From Lachnoclostridium sp. UBA1308 (GTDB taxonomy: Bacteria; Bacillota; Clostridia; Lachnospirales; Lachnospiraceae): a DNA stretch of 64,000 bases. Every line of letters starts with the position of its first letter. The first letter of the stretch is position 1. The notes below the pieces were generated by a model that had not been told where the DNA came from, searched no databases, and saw nothing but the letters and a program-made list of their open reading frames with translations. The position numbers were made by a program, and so were the translations under genes. Of the stretch, positions 35,217-43,122 are shown one piece after another. The stretch is from assembly GCA_002307215.1 (NCBI GenBank), contig DBTU01000047.1, forward strand, positions 1-64,000, written 5' to 3'.

Positions 35217-35347
35217 GGTGTCTCAAAAGGATATTCTTTATTTACCTGAATCATGATTGAAAAGCATCTTCAACCTGTCAAAAGCACATCGGGTAAAATA
35301 CTTTTAAATTTATTAAGGTAAAAATGAATAAAGACTTTTGATACACC
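35217..35347. mobile_element. MITE-like element with imperfect terminal inverted repeats (131 bp)
   Basis: GGTGTCTCAAAAG (35217-35229) and CTTTTGATACACC (35335-35347) are inverted with one mismatch; pairing resumes further in with CTTTATT/AATAAAG and TACCT/AGGTA. The interior has no coding capacity. The ends resemble those of IS1182-like elements in Firmicutes, from memory only. It sits between the frr stop and uppS. It could instead be an old hairpin terminator. Confidence 0.45.
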
Positions 35348-35356
35348 CTGATTTGA

Positions 35357-35911
35357 TCATACAGTAAGTATTTCTTTTGTTTTGTCATCCATAATCTTAT
35401 CAACTTCAACAATATATCGGTCGGTTATCATCTGAACTTCATCTTCTAAGTGCTTAAATTCATCTTCAGAAATTTCACTCGCCTTACTTTGCTTTTTAAA
35501 CAGCTCATTCGCATCACGTCTGATATTTCTGACCGCAACCTTTGTATTCTCAGATTTCTTTTTAATATCCTTAACTAATTCTTTTCTTCTTTCCTCCGTA
35601 AGCTCCGGAAAGGTAAGACGGATCTGCTTACCGTCATTGCTGGGTGTAAGTCCAAGATCAGAATTAATAATTGCCTTCTCGATTTCTCTGATTAATTTGC
35701 TTTCCCACGGTTGTATCAGGATAACCCTTGCCTCCGGTACGGAAATATTTGCAACAGACTGAAAGGAAGCCGGCTGACCATAATAATCTATCTTAAGTTT
35801 ATCCAAAAGATGCGGATTCGCCCTGCCTGCACGTATTGTTGAATATTCTTCTTTTAAAGTTACAACAGTCTTTTCCATCTTTATGCTGAATTGTTCTAAC
35901 TTTGCATCCAT
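35357..35911 (-). CDS. frr: Ribosome recycling factor
   Basis: RRF splits the post-termination ribosome together with EF-G. The 184-aa protein has the usual length and shows EYSTIRAGRANPHLLDKL, the YYGQPASFQSVANISVPEAR head and IRLTFPELTEERRKELVKDI, which build the tRNA-shaped three-helix bundle. ATG 35911 follows ATGGAGGTAAAT, the end of leader repeat copy A. It lies downstream of pyrH, the conserved order pyrH-frr. Confidence 0.97.
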   Translation of the reverse strand: MDAKLEQFSIKMEKTVVTLKEEYSTIRAGRANPHLLDKLKIDYYGQPASFQSVANISVPEARVILIQPWESKLIREIEKAIINSDLGLTPSNDGKQIRLTFPELTEERRKELVKDIKKKSENTKVAVRNIRRDANELFKKQSKASEISEDEFKHLEDEVQMITDRYIVEVDKIMDDKTKEILTV

Positions 35912-35916
35912 ATTTA

Positions 35917-36031
35917 CCTCCATTCCTGCGCATGACTTCTGCGCATATGAAGTTTGCGCCTAGTGTGTTTGCACACTTTGGTTACGCAGGCACAAACTTT
36001 TTGAGTGAAAGATTTGAAAATTCTTTCACTC
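35917..36031 (-). repeat. Structured leader repeat, copy A (before frr)
   Basis: Minus-strand order: GAGTGAAAGA/TCTTTCACTC hairpin (36031-36022/36012-36003); AGTTTGTGCC paired with GGCGCAAACT around an inner AGTGTG-caaa-CACACT hairpin; then TCATATGCGCAGAAGTC and ATGCGCAGGAATGGAGG, two near-identical direct repeats, the second merging into the ribosome site. Copies B and C share the later part. Confidence 0.72.
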
Positions 36032-36055
36032 TTGTCCCTCCAACTATCACTATCT

Positions 36056-36766
36056 TTATTTAATAACAGTCATTCTGGTACCGTTTGATTTACCACCGGC
36101 TGCTTTTACAATGCTGTTATCCTCCGATAACCCAAATAATAACATTGGCATCTTATTCTCGATACATAGCACCGCAGCAGTAAGATCAATAATTCCAAGT
36201 TTTTTATCAAGAACCTCCTGAATCGCTATCTCATCATAACGTTTGGCGCCAGGATTCTTTTTCGGATCACTGTCATACACAGCATCAATGTTTCTGGCTG
36301 TAAGAATAATCTCACAGTCTAATTCCACTGCGCGTAAAACAGTTGCAGTATCGGTTGAGAAGTAAGGATGTCCTGTCCCTCCCGCCAAAAATGCAACTCC
36401 GCCCTGCTTCATGCACTTTACTACTTCGTCCTTAGCAAACAATTTTGTAAAGCTTCCACAGATGAAAGGAGTAAAAACCTCAGTTGACATACCCACATGA
36501 CGAAATATTTCAGACACGTAAATACAGTTCATCACAGTAGCCAACATTCCAATCTGATCCGCTTTTGTACGGTCTATGGTCTCACTTGATCTTCCTCTCC
36601 AGAAATTCCCGCCACCGATAACAATGCTGACCTGAACACCTTCGCTGGTCAATTCTTTAACCTGTCGTGCTACCCCAATACATGTGGCCTCATCAAATCC
36701 TGTCTTTTTGTCTCCAGCCAATGCTTCCCCACTTAATTTTAAAAGTACTCTTTGATATGCCATCAT
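36056..36766 (-). CDS. pyrH: Uridylate kinase
   Basis: UMP kinase of the hexameric bacterial type, forming UDP in pyrimidine nucleotide synthesis. The 236-aa protein shows RVLLKLSGEALAG, VSIVIGGGNFWRGR, DQIGMLATVMN and LAGGTGHPYFSTDTATVLRA, all family signatures. The start is read as ATG 36766 (MMAYQRV) with GGAGG 11 nt upstream; ATG 36763 or the longer frame from 36790 are alternatives. It is followed by frr and preceded by a bactofilin gene. Confidence 0.95.
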   Translation of the reverse strand: MMAYQRVLLKLSGEALAGDKKTGFDEATCIGVARQVKELTSEGVQVSIVIGGGNFWRGRSSETIDRTKADQIGMLATVMNCIYVSEIFRHVGMSTEVFTPFICGSFTKLFAKDEVVKCMKQGGVAFLAGGTGHPYFSTDTATVLRAVELDCEIILTARNIDAVYDSDPKKNPGAKRYDEIAIQEVLDKKLGIIDLTAAVLCIENKMPMLLFGLSEDNSIVKAAGGKSNGTRMTVIK

Positions 36767-36805
36767 ACAGGTAATTGCCTCCATAAACAAAATCTAAAAA
36801 TATGA

Positions 36806-37744
36806 TTATTCAAAAATATTATCTACATCTACAGAAGAATAACTTAAGGAGCAGAAGCCTTCTATAACGGCACCGTTATTAATCTGGACTGATTTCGCCT
36901 TAATGTTTCCCTTTATGATTGCAGTTGAATCTACCACAATCGGTCCGTTGATGTCGATTTCGCCTTTGACAGCACCGGCAATCACACCTGAGGTTGCAAT
37001 TATATCACCAATAATAACAGTACCAAGACCAACCTTAACACAACCTTCACTTGTTATACAACCCTCCAAGCGTTCCGTGTTAACATAAACCTCTGCTGCA
37101 GAAGAATTACCGGTAATTTTACCGCTGATCGATAATTTACCAAGGCATTCGATATCACCGGTAATCGTACCCATGATATCCAAGGATCCGTCAGATGAAA
37201 TACTTCCGGTAATCGTTGTCCCTTTTGAAATAACTGTTATCTCATCATCAACTGATACTGATGTTGTTCTTACCTTCGGAACTGTCTTTTCTTTAACTTC
37301 TACTACCTTTTCAGCCTCATCATCAGAATTCATTGCCTCCAACAACTCTAAATCCACATTATCATCCATAGCTTCACCCTCTTCTTCCTTCCTATCTGAT
37401 GTATATAGTTCGTCTGTTATCTGATCTTTTGCCGTTTCATCAAAATCTGTTTCATTCATTGTGTTTCTGTCTTCTGTATCCGTCCACTCATCCTCTGTCT
37501 CGGTACTAAGCAATTCGTCTTCTGTTTCGAACCCTTCTGTTATTGTTTCGTCCTGTGTAAAATCCTCTAGCCATTCCTTCAATTTCTCACTGTCTGAAGA
37601 AGTATCATCTACAGTTTCCTGAGAATCCAAAGTATTAATCATCTGCTCTTCTGCCCCATCATCCTGCTGATCCTGATCATCTTCCGGCAATAATTCATTG
37701 ACTGCCTGTGATAAATCTTCTTTAAATTCCTTAAAAAACCCCAT
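36806..37744 (-). CDS. Bactofilin-family (polymer-forming cytoskeletal) protein with acidic N-terminus
   Basis: A 312-aa protein in two parts. Residues 1-170 are extremely acidic and low in complexity (many D, E, T), starting MGFFKEFKEDLSQAVNELL. The last 130 residues are a bactofilin beta-helix: TVISKGTTITGSISSDGSLD, IMGTITGDIECLGKLSISG and IIGDIIATSGVIAGAVKGEI. Bactofilins polymerise without nucleotides and often localise cell-wall enzymes. The adjacent polysaccharide deacetylase gene (26 nt upstream) fits such a partnership. The N-terminus is much longer than in small bactofilins. Confidence 0.83.
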   Translation of the reverse strand: MGFFKEFKEDLSQAVNELLPEDDQDQQDDGAEEQMINTLDSQETVDDTSSDSEKLKEWLEDFTQDETITEGFETEDELLSTETEDEWTDTEDRNTMNETDFDETAKDQITDELYTSDRKEEEGEAMDDNVDLELLEAMNSDDEAEKVVEVKEKTVPKVRTTSVSVDDEITVISKGTTITGSISSDGSLDIMGTITGDIECLGKLSISGKITGNSSAAEVYVNTERLEGCITSEGCVKVGLGTVIIGDIIATSGVIAGAVKGEIDINGPIVVDSTAIIKGNIKAKSVQINNGAVIEGFCSLSYSSVDVDNIFE

Positions 37745-37769
37745 TTACAAGTACCTCCCTATGTATTGG

Positions 37770-38924
37770 TTATTTAACCGAGTCAGCCTTTATCATTTGT
37801 ATTGGTGCAACTGTATTGTCTAATGGTAAGATTTGCGCTCCTCCTGAAATCAGTGTTTCAATCAAATCGGGCAACGAATCTACTGTAGTTTTCTTTGTTT
37901 GGGTATCATGCATCAAAACAATTGACCTTTTCTTATTCGCTACACCATCTAAAACATTATCCTCCAGTTGACGCTTTGTAAATTCCGTACTTGTTGCATC
38001 CTTATTCACTACATTCCAGTCAAAATATACAATGGATTTATCATTTAAATACTTTATAAATTCGTCCATACCATTTTCATTTACATAATTGTCACTACCC
38101 CCGGGAAAACGGTAAATAGTAGGTTTATATCCAGTAGTATCATATAACAGTTTCCATAGTTTTGTAAAGTCCTTATCAAAATCTTCTACCGAATTATATA
38201 TTTTTGAATACTGATGCGAAAAGGAATGCATACCGAGCGTATGCCCTTCATTCACAATTCTCTTGTATAACTCCTTCGATTTATCATCGGTTTTTCCTAT
38301 TACAAAAAAAGTTGCTTTGATATGATATTGAGCAAGGATATCCAATATCTGACCGGTATATTCACTTGGCCCGTCATCAAAAGTAAGATAAATCTGTTTT
38401 CCTGCGTATATCTCATTACCGGTGATCTTATCCACATTACTGTTCTTATCCATATCCGTGGCTACGGTGGCTGCTTCGGTGGGTGGGTGACCTTTATCCT
38501 CCGGTGATGTTGTATCTATATCTATCTCTTCAGATGCATTCTGATTCTCGGTGTTACCACCATGATTCCTATCTTTGATAAAATATGTATTCTTATCTGA
38601 ATCATCTATGGCATATGTATCATTTTCTTGTGTAAAAGGGACAATAGATGGAATATTCACTGTATCAATATTGGTTTTTACCGCTGCATATGCATATTCC
38701 CCATCCTTTGAATTCTGAGATGTCTGCTTCAATCCATACGTCGCAGACAGCTTATTCACCTGCTTCTGAAGTCGGTATACCTCTGTACCTAATATAACAC
38801 AGCAAATCATTGGTAATATTATCAGTAGAAGTACTACGAAAATTATTAGTTTCTTCATTCGCTTAATTCTAATTCGTCTTTTATCTAAGTTGCCCTCTGT
38901 CCTTAAATCGCCATCACTATGCAA
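37770..38924 (-). CDS. Polysaccharide deacetylase (NodB-type), membrane-anchored
   Basis: A 384-aa type II membrane protein: a basic head, one helix (about residues 25-45), a long polar linker to about residue 165, then a carbohydrate esterase 4 domain. Catalytic blocks are YLTFDDGPSEYTGQIL (metal and base aspartates), GMHSFSHQYS (H-x3-H zinc ligands), YRFPGGSDNY and VLMHDT. It probably removes acetyl groups from peptidoglycan N-acetylated sugars outside the cell. The start seems to be TTG 38924 after AGGGGTGATGAC. It is the first gene of a pair with the bactofilin. Confidence 0.88.
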   Translation of the reverse strand: MHSDGDLRTEGNLDKRRIRIKRMKKLIIFVVLLLIILPMICCVILGTEVYRLQKQVNKLSATYGLKQTSQNSKDGEYAYAAVKTNIDTVNIPSIVPFTQENDTYAIDDSDKNTYFIKDRNHGGNTENQNASEEIDIDTTSPEDKGHPPTEAATVATDMDKNSNVDKITGNEIYAGKQIYLTFDDGPSEYTGQILDILAQYHIKATFFVIGKTDDKSKELYKRIVNEGHTLGMHSFSHQYSKIYNSVEDFDKDFTKLWKLLYDTTGYKPTIYRFPGGSDNYVNENGMDEFIKYLNDKSIVYFDWNVVNKDATSTEFTKRQLEDNVLDGVANKKRSIVLMHDTQTKKTTVDSLPDLIETLISGGAQILPLDNTVAPIQMIKADSVK

Positions 38925-39108
38925 GTCATCACCCCTAGATCAATTTCTTGTATTATTCTAACACATTTTGCAAAAAATTAATATAAATTTTATTAAATAG
39001 TTGGCTAACAATGTTACCGTTCAACCTAACTCATAACGAATCAAAGCGCGTACCCATCATGTCCTGAAACCACTTCATATATCATGAAAATATCGGTGTT
39101 TCTAAGCA

Positions 39109-39191
39109 ATAAAAATGCACCCATAAACCACTTTTATGATTCTCATATTGTCTCTCATACAAGATAAAAAGGTGATTTATAAGTGCACTTA
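39109..39191 (-). terminator. Terminator of the rpsB-tsf unit
   Basis: Two arms of about 27 bp (39115-39141 and 39164-39190) pair with a few mismatches; on the minus strand the stem is followed by TTTTTATTGC. It lies about 20 bp past the last tsf-end repeat. The rest of the gap to the deacetylase gene (38925-39108) shows no other feature. Confidence 0.7.
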
Positions 39192-39206
39192 TATTAGCTA
39201 TTGAGG

Positions 39207-39371
39207 CTAGTTTCCCATCTGTCTAGCAATCTTCTCAAGGAAGTTGCGATTTAATCTTTGCCTAGTTTCCCATCTGACGAGCAACCTTCTCAAGGAAGTT
39301 GCGATTTAATCTTTGCCTAGTTTCCCATCTGTCTAGCAACTTCCTCGGCAAAATTTTCGTTCTTCTTCTGG
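39207..39371 (-). repeat. 55-bp tandem repeat of the tsf 3' end (three units)
   Basis: The stop triplet CTA (plus-strand view) recurs at 39207, 39262 and 39317, exactly 55 bp apart. The first downstream unit encodes EKVARQMGN-stop and the second EKIARQMGN-stop, degenerate copies of the tsf end EEVARQMGN-stop. The unit at 39317 is the true gene end; the others lie after the stop. Confidence 0.9.
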
Positions 39372-40249
39372 AGGCCCTCACCTGTCTCGAAACGTATGAA
39401 ACGCTTCACAGTAACAGATGCACCAACTTGCTTAGAAATATTAGCAAGATACTGACCGACAGATATTTCACTGTCCTTTACATACATTTGATCTACCAAA
39501 CAGAATTCCTTTAATTCCTTACTTAAACGTCCTTCCAACATCTTCTCGATAATGTTTTCCGGTTTTTTCGCATTTGCGGGATCATTTTGAATCTGTGCTG
39601 CAATAATCTCTTTCTCATGTGCGATAAAATCAGCCGATATCTCAGATTGATTTACATACTTCGGAGATAAAGCTGCAATCTGCATTGCAACATTTTTAGC
39701 TGCTTCCTGAACTTCAGTATTCACAACGGTTGTTTCAACATCCACAAGGATACCAATTCTTCCGCCACCATGAATATAAGTACATATAAAGCCGTTAGCT
39801 GCTTCTAACTTCTCAAACCTTCTGATGTTCATATTCTCACCTATTACAGCAATCAGGGAAGATAATTCTTCCTTCACTGTTTTGGAAGAATCAAGTGCCC
39901 ATTTCTCGGAAAAGAAGGTGTCCATATCGGTAGCGGTGGTTTTTGCTGCCTGAGCTGCTACAGCAGCAACGAAATCTCTGAATTTATCATTCTTTGCTAC
40001 AAAGTCTGTCTCACTATTAACCTCAACGATTGCAGCTATTTTACCGTCAGCACTTAAGTTAATATCAACAATACCTTCAGCAGCAATTCTTCCGGCCTTT
40101 TTCTCTGCTGCAGCCAGTCCTTTTTCTCTTAAGAACTCAACTGCATTATCCATATCACCCTCTGTAGCTGTAAGAGCTTTCTTGCAATCCATCATTCCGG
40201 CACCGGTCATTTCTCTTAACTCTTTTACCATACTTGCAGTAATTTCCAT
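39317..40249 (-). CDS. tsf: Translation elongation factor Ts
   Basis: EF-Ts exchanges GDP for GTP on EF-Tu. The 310-aa protein begins MEITASMVKELREMTGAGMM followed by DCKKALTATEGDMDNAVEFL, then the TDFVAKND EF-Tu contact motif in EVNSETDFVAKNDKF, and a dimerisation domain with HEKEIIAAQ. ATG 40249 follows GGAGGTTAAT. It is downstream of rpsB in the usual pair. Two degenerate copies of its last codons follow the stop. Confidence 0.97.
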   Translation of the reverse strand: MEITASMVKELREMTGAGMMDCKKALTATEGDMDNAVEFLREKGLAAAEKKAGRIAAEGIVDINLSADGKIAAIVEVNSETDFVAKNDKFRDFVAAVAAQAAKTTATDMDTFFSEKWALDSSKTVKEELSSLIAVIGENMNIRRFEKLEAANGFICTYIHGGGRIGILVDVETTVVNTEVQEAAKNVAMQIAALSPKYVNQSEISADFIAHEKEIIAAQIQNDPANAKKPENIIEKMLEGRLSKELKEFCLVDQMYVKDSEISVGQYLANISKQVGASVTVKRFIRFETGEGLQKKNENFAEEVARQMGN

Positions 40250-40405
40250 ATTAACCTCCATCTTCAGCCATACTTGCATGCTTTACCCTAGTAAATAACT
40301 CTCTTTTCGCCATTATTATACTCAGTAAATTCATCGCTCCATGGACAAATCTATATTTTTTCTTGGTTGATATAACCAATTATCGTTCAATTTATACTTT
40401 CAGAT

Positions 40406-40426
40406 ACCCCGCTGTAACGGCGGGGT
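40406..40426 (-). promoter_or_regulatory. GC hairpin between rpsB and tsf
   Basis: ACCCCGC-tgtaacg-GCGGGGT is a 7-bp stem 15 nt after the rpsB stop. With no T-run it is more likely a processing or attenuation hairpin that sets the rpsB:tsf ratio. Confidence 0.45.
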
Positions 40427-40441
40427 ACTAGTTTATTTAAA

Positions 40442-41203
40442 TTATTCTGTAACTGCCGCCTCAACTGTATCAGCACTCGCTTCTGCCCCGGTATCAACAC
40501 TTGTAGTATCTGTTAACTGAACTCCCTGATTTGCTTCGATAACAGCATCCGCCATCTTGGAAACGATTAACTTAACCGCTCTGATTGCATCATCGTTACC
40601 GGGAATTACATAATCAAGTTCTTCCGGATCACAATTGGTATCTGCTATACCGATAAGCGGGATACCCAGTGTATGAGCTTCCTGAATACAAATTCTTTCC
40701 TTCTTGGGATCTACAACAAAGATTGCATCCGGAATCTTCTTCATGTTCTTAATACCGCCAAGATTCTTCTCAAGCTTATCCCATTCCTTCTTTAACTGTA
40801 TTACTTCTTTTTTAGGAAGAACATCAAAGGTACCGTCTTCTGACATTCTCTCGATTGTTCTTAATCTCTCAATTCTGCTTTTTATTGTCTTAAAGTTGGT
40901 TAACATACCGCCTAACCATCTCTCATTAACAAAAAACATACCGCTTCGTTCTGCTTCTGATTTCACAGCATCCTGCGCCTGCTTCTTAGTCCCTACAAAA
41001 AGAATTGATCCACCATCAGCAACAACATTCTTGATTGCTGTATAAGCTTCGTCTACCTTACCAACAGATTTCTGTAAGTCGATAATGTAAATACCATTTC
41101 TTTCGGTGTAGATGTACTCCGCCATTTTAGGGTTCCATCTTCTTGTTTGGTGTCCGAAATGTACACCTGCCTCCAATAACTGTTTCATTGAAATAACGCT
41201 CAT
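40442..41203 (-). CDS. rpsB: 30S ribosomal protein S2
   Basis: A 253-aa S2 protein, starting MSVISMKQLLEAGVHFGHQT then RRWNPKMAEYIYTERNGIYI. Other signatures are LFVGTKKQAQD, VNERWLGGMLTNFKT and IPLIGIADTNCDPEELDYVI. The C-terminal tail is Ala/Glu/Thr-rich as in many Firmicutes. ATG 41203 is set by GGAGGTCAATT. It is the first gene of rpsB-tsf, with a promoter at 41311-41339. Confidence 0.98.
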   Translation of the reverse strand: MSVISMKQLLEAGVHFGHQTRRWNPKMAEYIYTERNGIYIIDLQKSVGKVDEAYTAIKNVVADGGSILFVGTKKQAQDAVKSEAERSGMFFVNERWLGGMLTNFKTIKSRIERLRTIERMSEDGTFDVLPKKEVIQLKKEWDKLEKNLGGIKNMKKIPDAIFVVDPKKERICIQEAHTLGIPLIGIADTNCDPEELDYVIPGNDDAIRAVKLIVSKMADAVIEANQGVQLTDTTSVDTGAEASADTVEAAVTE

Positions 41204-41310
41204 AATTGACCTCCATTTGGTTGTTTTCTTCCGCATATATCATATTCCTGTCAGATCCATTGTTTATTGGCACCACTAACAGAATCAATATGCGTGTAAT
41301 TTGCTTTGAA

Positions 41311-41339
41311 ATTGTAACATATCATTCTCTTAATAGCAA
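41311..41339 (-). promoter_or_regulatory. SigA promoter of rpsB-tsf
   Basis: On the minus strand TTGCTA (41339-41334), 17 bp, TACAAT (41316-41311). It overlaps the 3' side of the upstream gene's intergenic region and leaves a leader of about 100 nt. Confidence 0.65.
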
Positions 41340-41347
41340 GAATTATT

Positions 41348-41914
41348 TTATTGTGTTGTAATCAAAGTTATGATATCAGTATAAGTAGCATTGGCTGCAA
41401 TTGTATAGGTTCCCACCCTGATAACACTTGCCTTTCCCTTCGTTTCAATATACTGATTGAAATCATCTGAATCCTCAATCAATCCTTTTTCCATAAGTAA
41501 TTTAGAGACCTGTCCTGATGACATTCCGCTTTTGATAGTAAATGAAACTGTTTTCTTTGTTTCTGCGGCTTTTGTTGGCTTTGGAGTATTCGTAGGTGCC
41601 TTTGTAGGCTCCTTTGTAGGCTCCTTTGTAGGTTCTACTGTAGGTGTCGAAGCGGGTGCTGTTGGAGCAATCGTAGTTTGCTCCGGCATCTGAGTCACTG
41701 CCGCTGAAGGGGCAGGTGTTACAGAAAGTATCATTTGATCCAATATATTTTTTAAATCAGAATTATTATCCTCTTTCGTAACCATACCAAGTGTTTCAGC
41801 ACGGTCTATTACATCTTTATCAGATAATTTTTCCTTCGGATTTGCAATGGTAAAGATAAGAGTGGTAAGAACTATTCCGATACCCAGGCCTCTCATATAA
41901 TATTTCAATTTCAT
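41348..41914 (-). CDS. Membrane protein with MltG N-terminal-like (LysM-like) domain
   Basis: A 188-aa protein: one N-terminal helix (MKLKYYMRGLGIGIVLTTLI), a linker with tandem PTKEPT/PTKAPT units, and a C-terminal domain TIKSGMSSGQVSKLLMEKGL, then RVGTYTIAANATYTDIITLI. The last part resembles the LysM-like segment at the start of the lytic transglycosylase MltG/YceG (SGxSxxxIAxxLxxxGLI...xxGTYxl). The catalytic domain is absent. It may bind wall glycans near the septum or flagellar base, but this is a guess. ATG 41914 follows ATGGAGAAAATT. It lies between the fla/che operon and rpsB. Confidence 0.65.
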   Translation of the reverse strand: MKLKYYMRGLGIGIVLTTLIFTIANPKEKLSDKDVIDRAETLGMVTKEDNNSDLKNILDQMILSVTPAPSAAVTQMPEQTTIAPTAPASTPTVEPTKEPTKEPTKAPTNTPKPTKAAETKKTVSFTIKSGMSSGQVSKLLMEKGLIEDSDDFNQYIETKGKASVIRVGTYTIAANATYTDIITLITTQ

Positions 41915-41988
41915 AATTTTCTCCATTTCTGGGATCGCATGCTTATGCGAGACTATTTTCACGCTTATACAGAAGATTAACCAAGGAA

Positions 41989-42030
41989 GAACCTCAAAAT
42001 GAATTTATAATTGGCTTCATTTTGAAGTTC
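41989..42030 (-). terminator. Hairpin ending the fla/che operon
   Basis: GAACcTCAAAATGAA and TTCATTTTGAaGTTC form a long stem right after the DUF6115 stop. On the minus strand only a short pyrimidine tract (CTTCCTT) follows, so it may be a leaky terminator. Confidence 0.55.
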
Positions 42031-42731
42031 TACTTCTTACCTTTAAATAAATCAATCACCAATTTCACTTCGCCTTGACCAAGATCAAGTAACTTAGAAA
42101 TCTCAATTACAGATTTTCCATGTGCATACAGTGCAAGAATCTGTGAATTGCTGTTTGAACCTAAATTCCCTGATAAAACCGCCTCCGATCCATTTTCAAA
42201 AGAATCCGGTATTGTTTTTAAGGGTTTTTCAAGTTTGGATGCCTGTGAAGTTATTTTTTCTGTTTGTTGGGCTTTTGTATCCCTGACAGGCTTCACCGCA
42301 TTCTCTGCTTTGGATTTACTTTGGAAAATATCCTGTACCTTGTTTTTGATCGTATCAATTTCTTTTACTGCTAATTTTAAATCTTTTTCTTTGTCATTTA
42401 GCATATTATAAAGAAAAACCACTTCTTCATGATTTCGATTAATCTTCTCAAGAATCTGATCGGAAAACTCATTTACTGCAATGATTTTCTCGTTTGATAT
42501 TTTACTTAGGGTATCATCCGTACGGATAATGACTTCTTCACTAGCCTCAGCTAAAAGTTCTTCCATCTTATCCAATAATTGCGCTTTCTCTTCTTCCGTT
42601 ATGGTACCATCCATAGAATACACCCTGCCAGATGCATGAGTAGACGCCTTCTGTGACTTATCCACCAGTACGCAGCTGATCAAAATAACAACAATTCCTA
42701 TGATGATTAATGCTATTTCTAATGGGTTCAT
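42030..42731 (-). CDS. DUF6115 domain protein (last gene of the fla/che operon)
   Basis: A 233-aa protein with one N-terminal membrane helix (MNPLEIALIIIGIVVILISC), a long coiled coil (about residues 45-130) and a C-terminal helix-turn-helix-like end: QILALYAHGKSVIEISKLLD, LGQGEVKLVIDLF. The end resembles DUF6115 found at the tail of clostridial flagellar operons. Its role is unknown. ATG 42731 follows TTGGAGGCACAA. Confidence 0.72.
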   Translation of the reverse strand: MNPLEIALIIIGIVVILISCVLVDKSQKASTHASGRVYSMDGTITEEEKAQLLDKMEELLAEASEEVIIRTDDTLSKISNEKIIAVNEFSDQILEKINRNHEEVVFLYNMLNDKEKDLKLAVKEIDTIKNKVQDIFQSKSKAENAVKPVRDTKAQQTEKITSQASKLEKPLKTIPDSFENGSEAVLSGNLGSNSNSQILALYAHGKSVIEISKLLDLGQGEVKLVIDLFKGKK

Positions 42732-42746
42732 TTGTGCCTCCAAATT

Positions 42747-43052
42747 TTATATCAAAATATCTATACCGCTCTTTTTTTGCTTATTTTTATCATCCTTTTT
42801 ATCTTCATTACCGTTATTGTTTTTTCTTTTATCGGAACCTTTATACTCATTATTTCCTTTTTCTTTGGCATCATATCCATATTTATTATTTTCGGATTTT
42901 TCTGACTGAGTAGGCTTATACTTATCATGAATAATCATATCCTGAAAGTTTTTACCCACTTGATCCTGAGCGTGTTGAAACCTCTGGTTCTCGACATGCT
43001 TAATCTGCGCAGCCTCCTGTGTTCTTATAATATCAATCGGATTAATCGCCAT
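42747..43052 (-). CDS. Small low-complexity protein of the flagellar operon
   Basis: A 101-aa protein. The first 40 residues (MAINPIDIIRTQEAAQIKHV) look folded or helical; the rest is very rich in K, N, E and D and is probably disordered. I do not recognise a domain. ATG 43052 is chosen since AGGAGGA lies 7 nt upstream; a hairpin GACCG-ttcag-CGGTC precedes it. Its place between FapA and DUF6115 genes suggests a link to flagella. Confidence 0.65.
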   Translation of the reverse strand: MAINPIDIIRTQEAAQIKHVENQRFQHAQDQVGKNFQDMIIHDKYKPTQSEKSENNKYGYDAKEKGNNEYKGSDKRKNNNGNEDKKDDKNKQKKSGIDILI

Positions 43053-43122
43053 ACTCATTCCTCCTGACCGCTGAACGGTCTGAAAACAAACAATATCCAC
43101 AGTTGCTAAAAATCTTACCTGA

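Noticed and set aside
39207..39371. 55-bp repeats considered as CRISPR units
   Set aside because: The copies are adjacent with no variable spacers and clearly derive from the tsf gene end.
41580..41640. Short direct repeats resembling a CRISPR or tandem array
   Set aside because: They are in-frame PTKEPT codons of a coding linker; there are no spacers and no cas genes.
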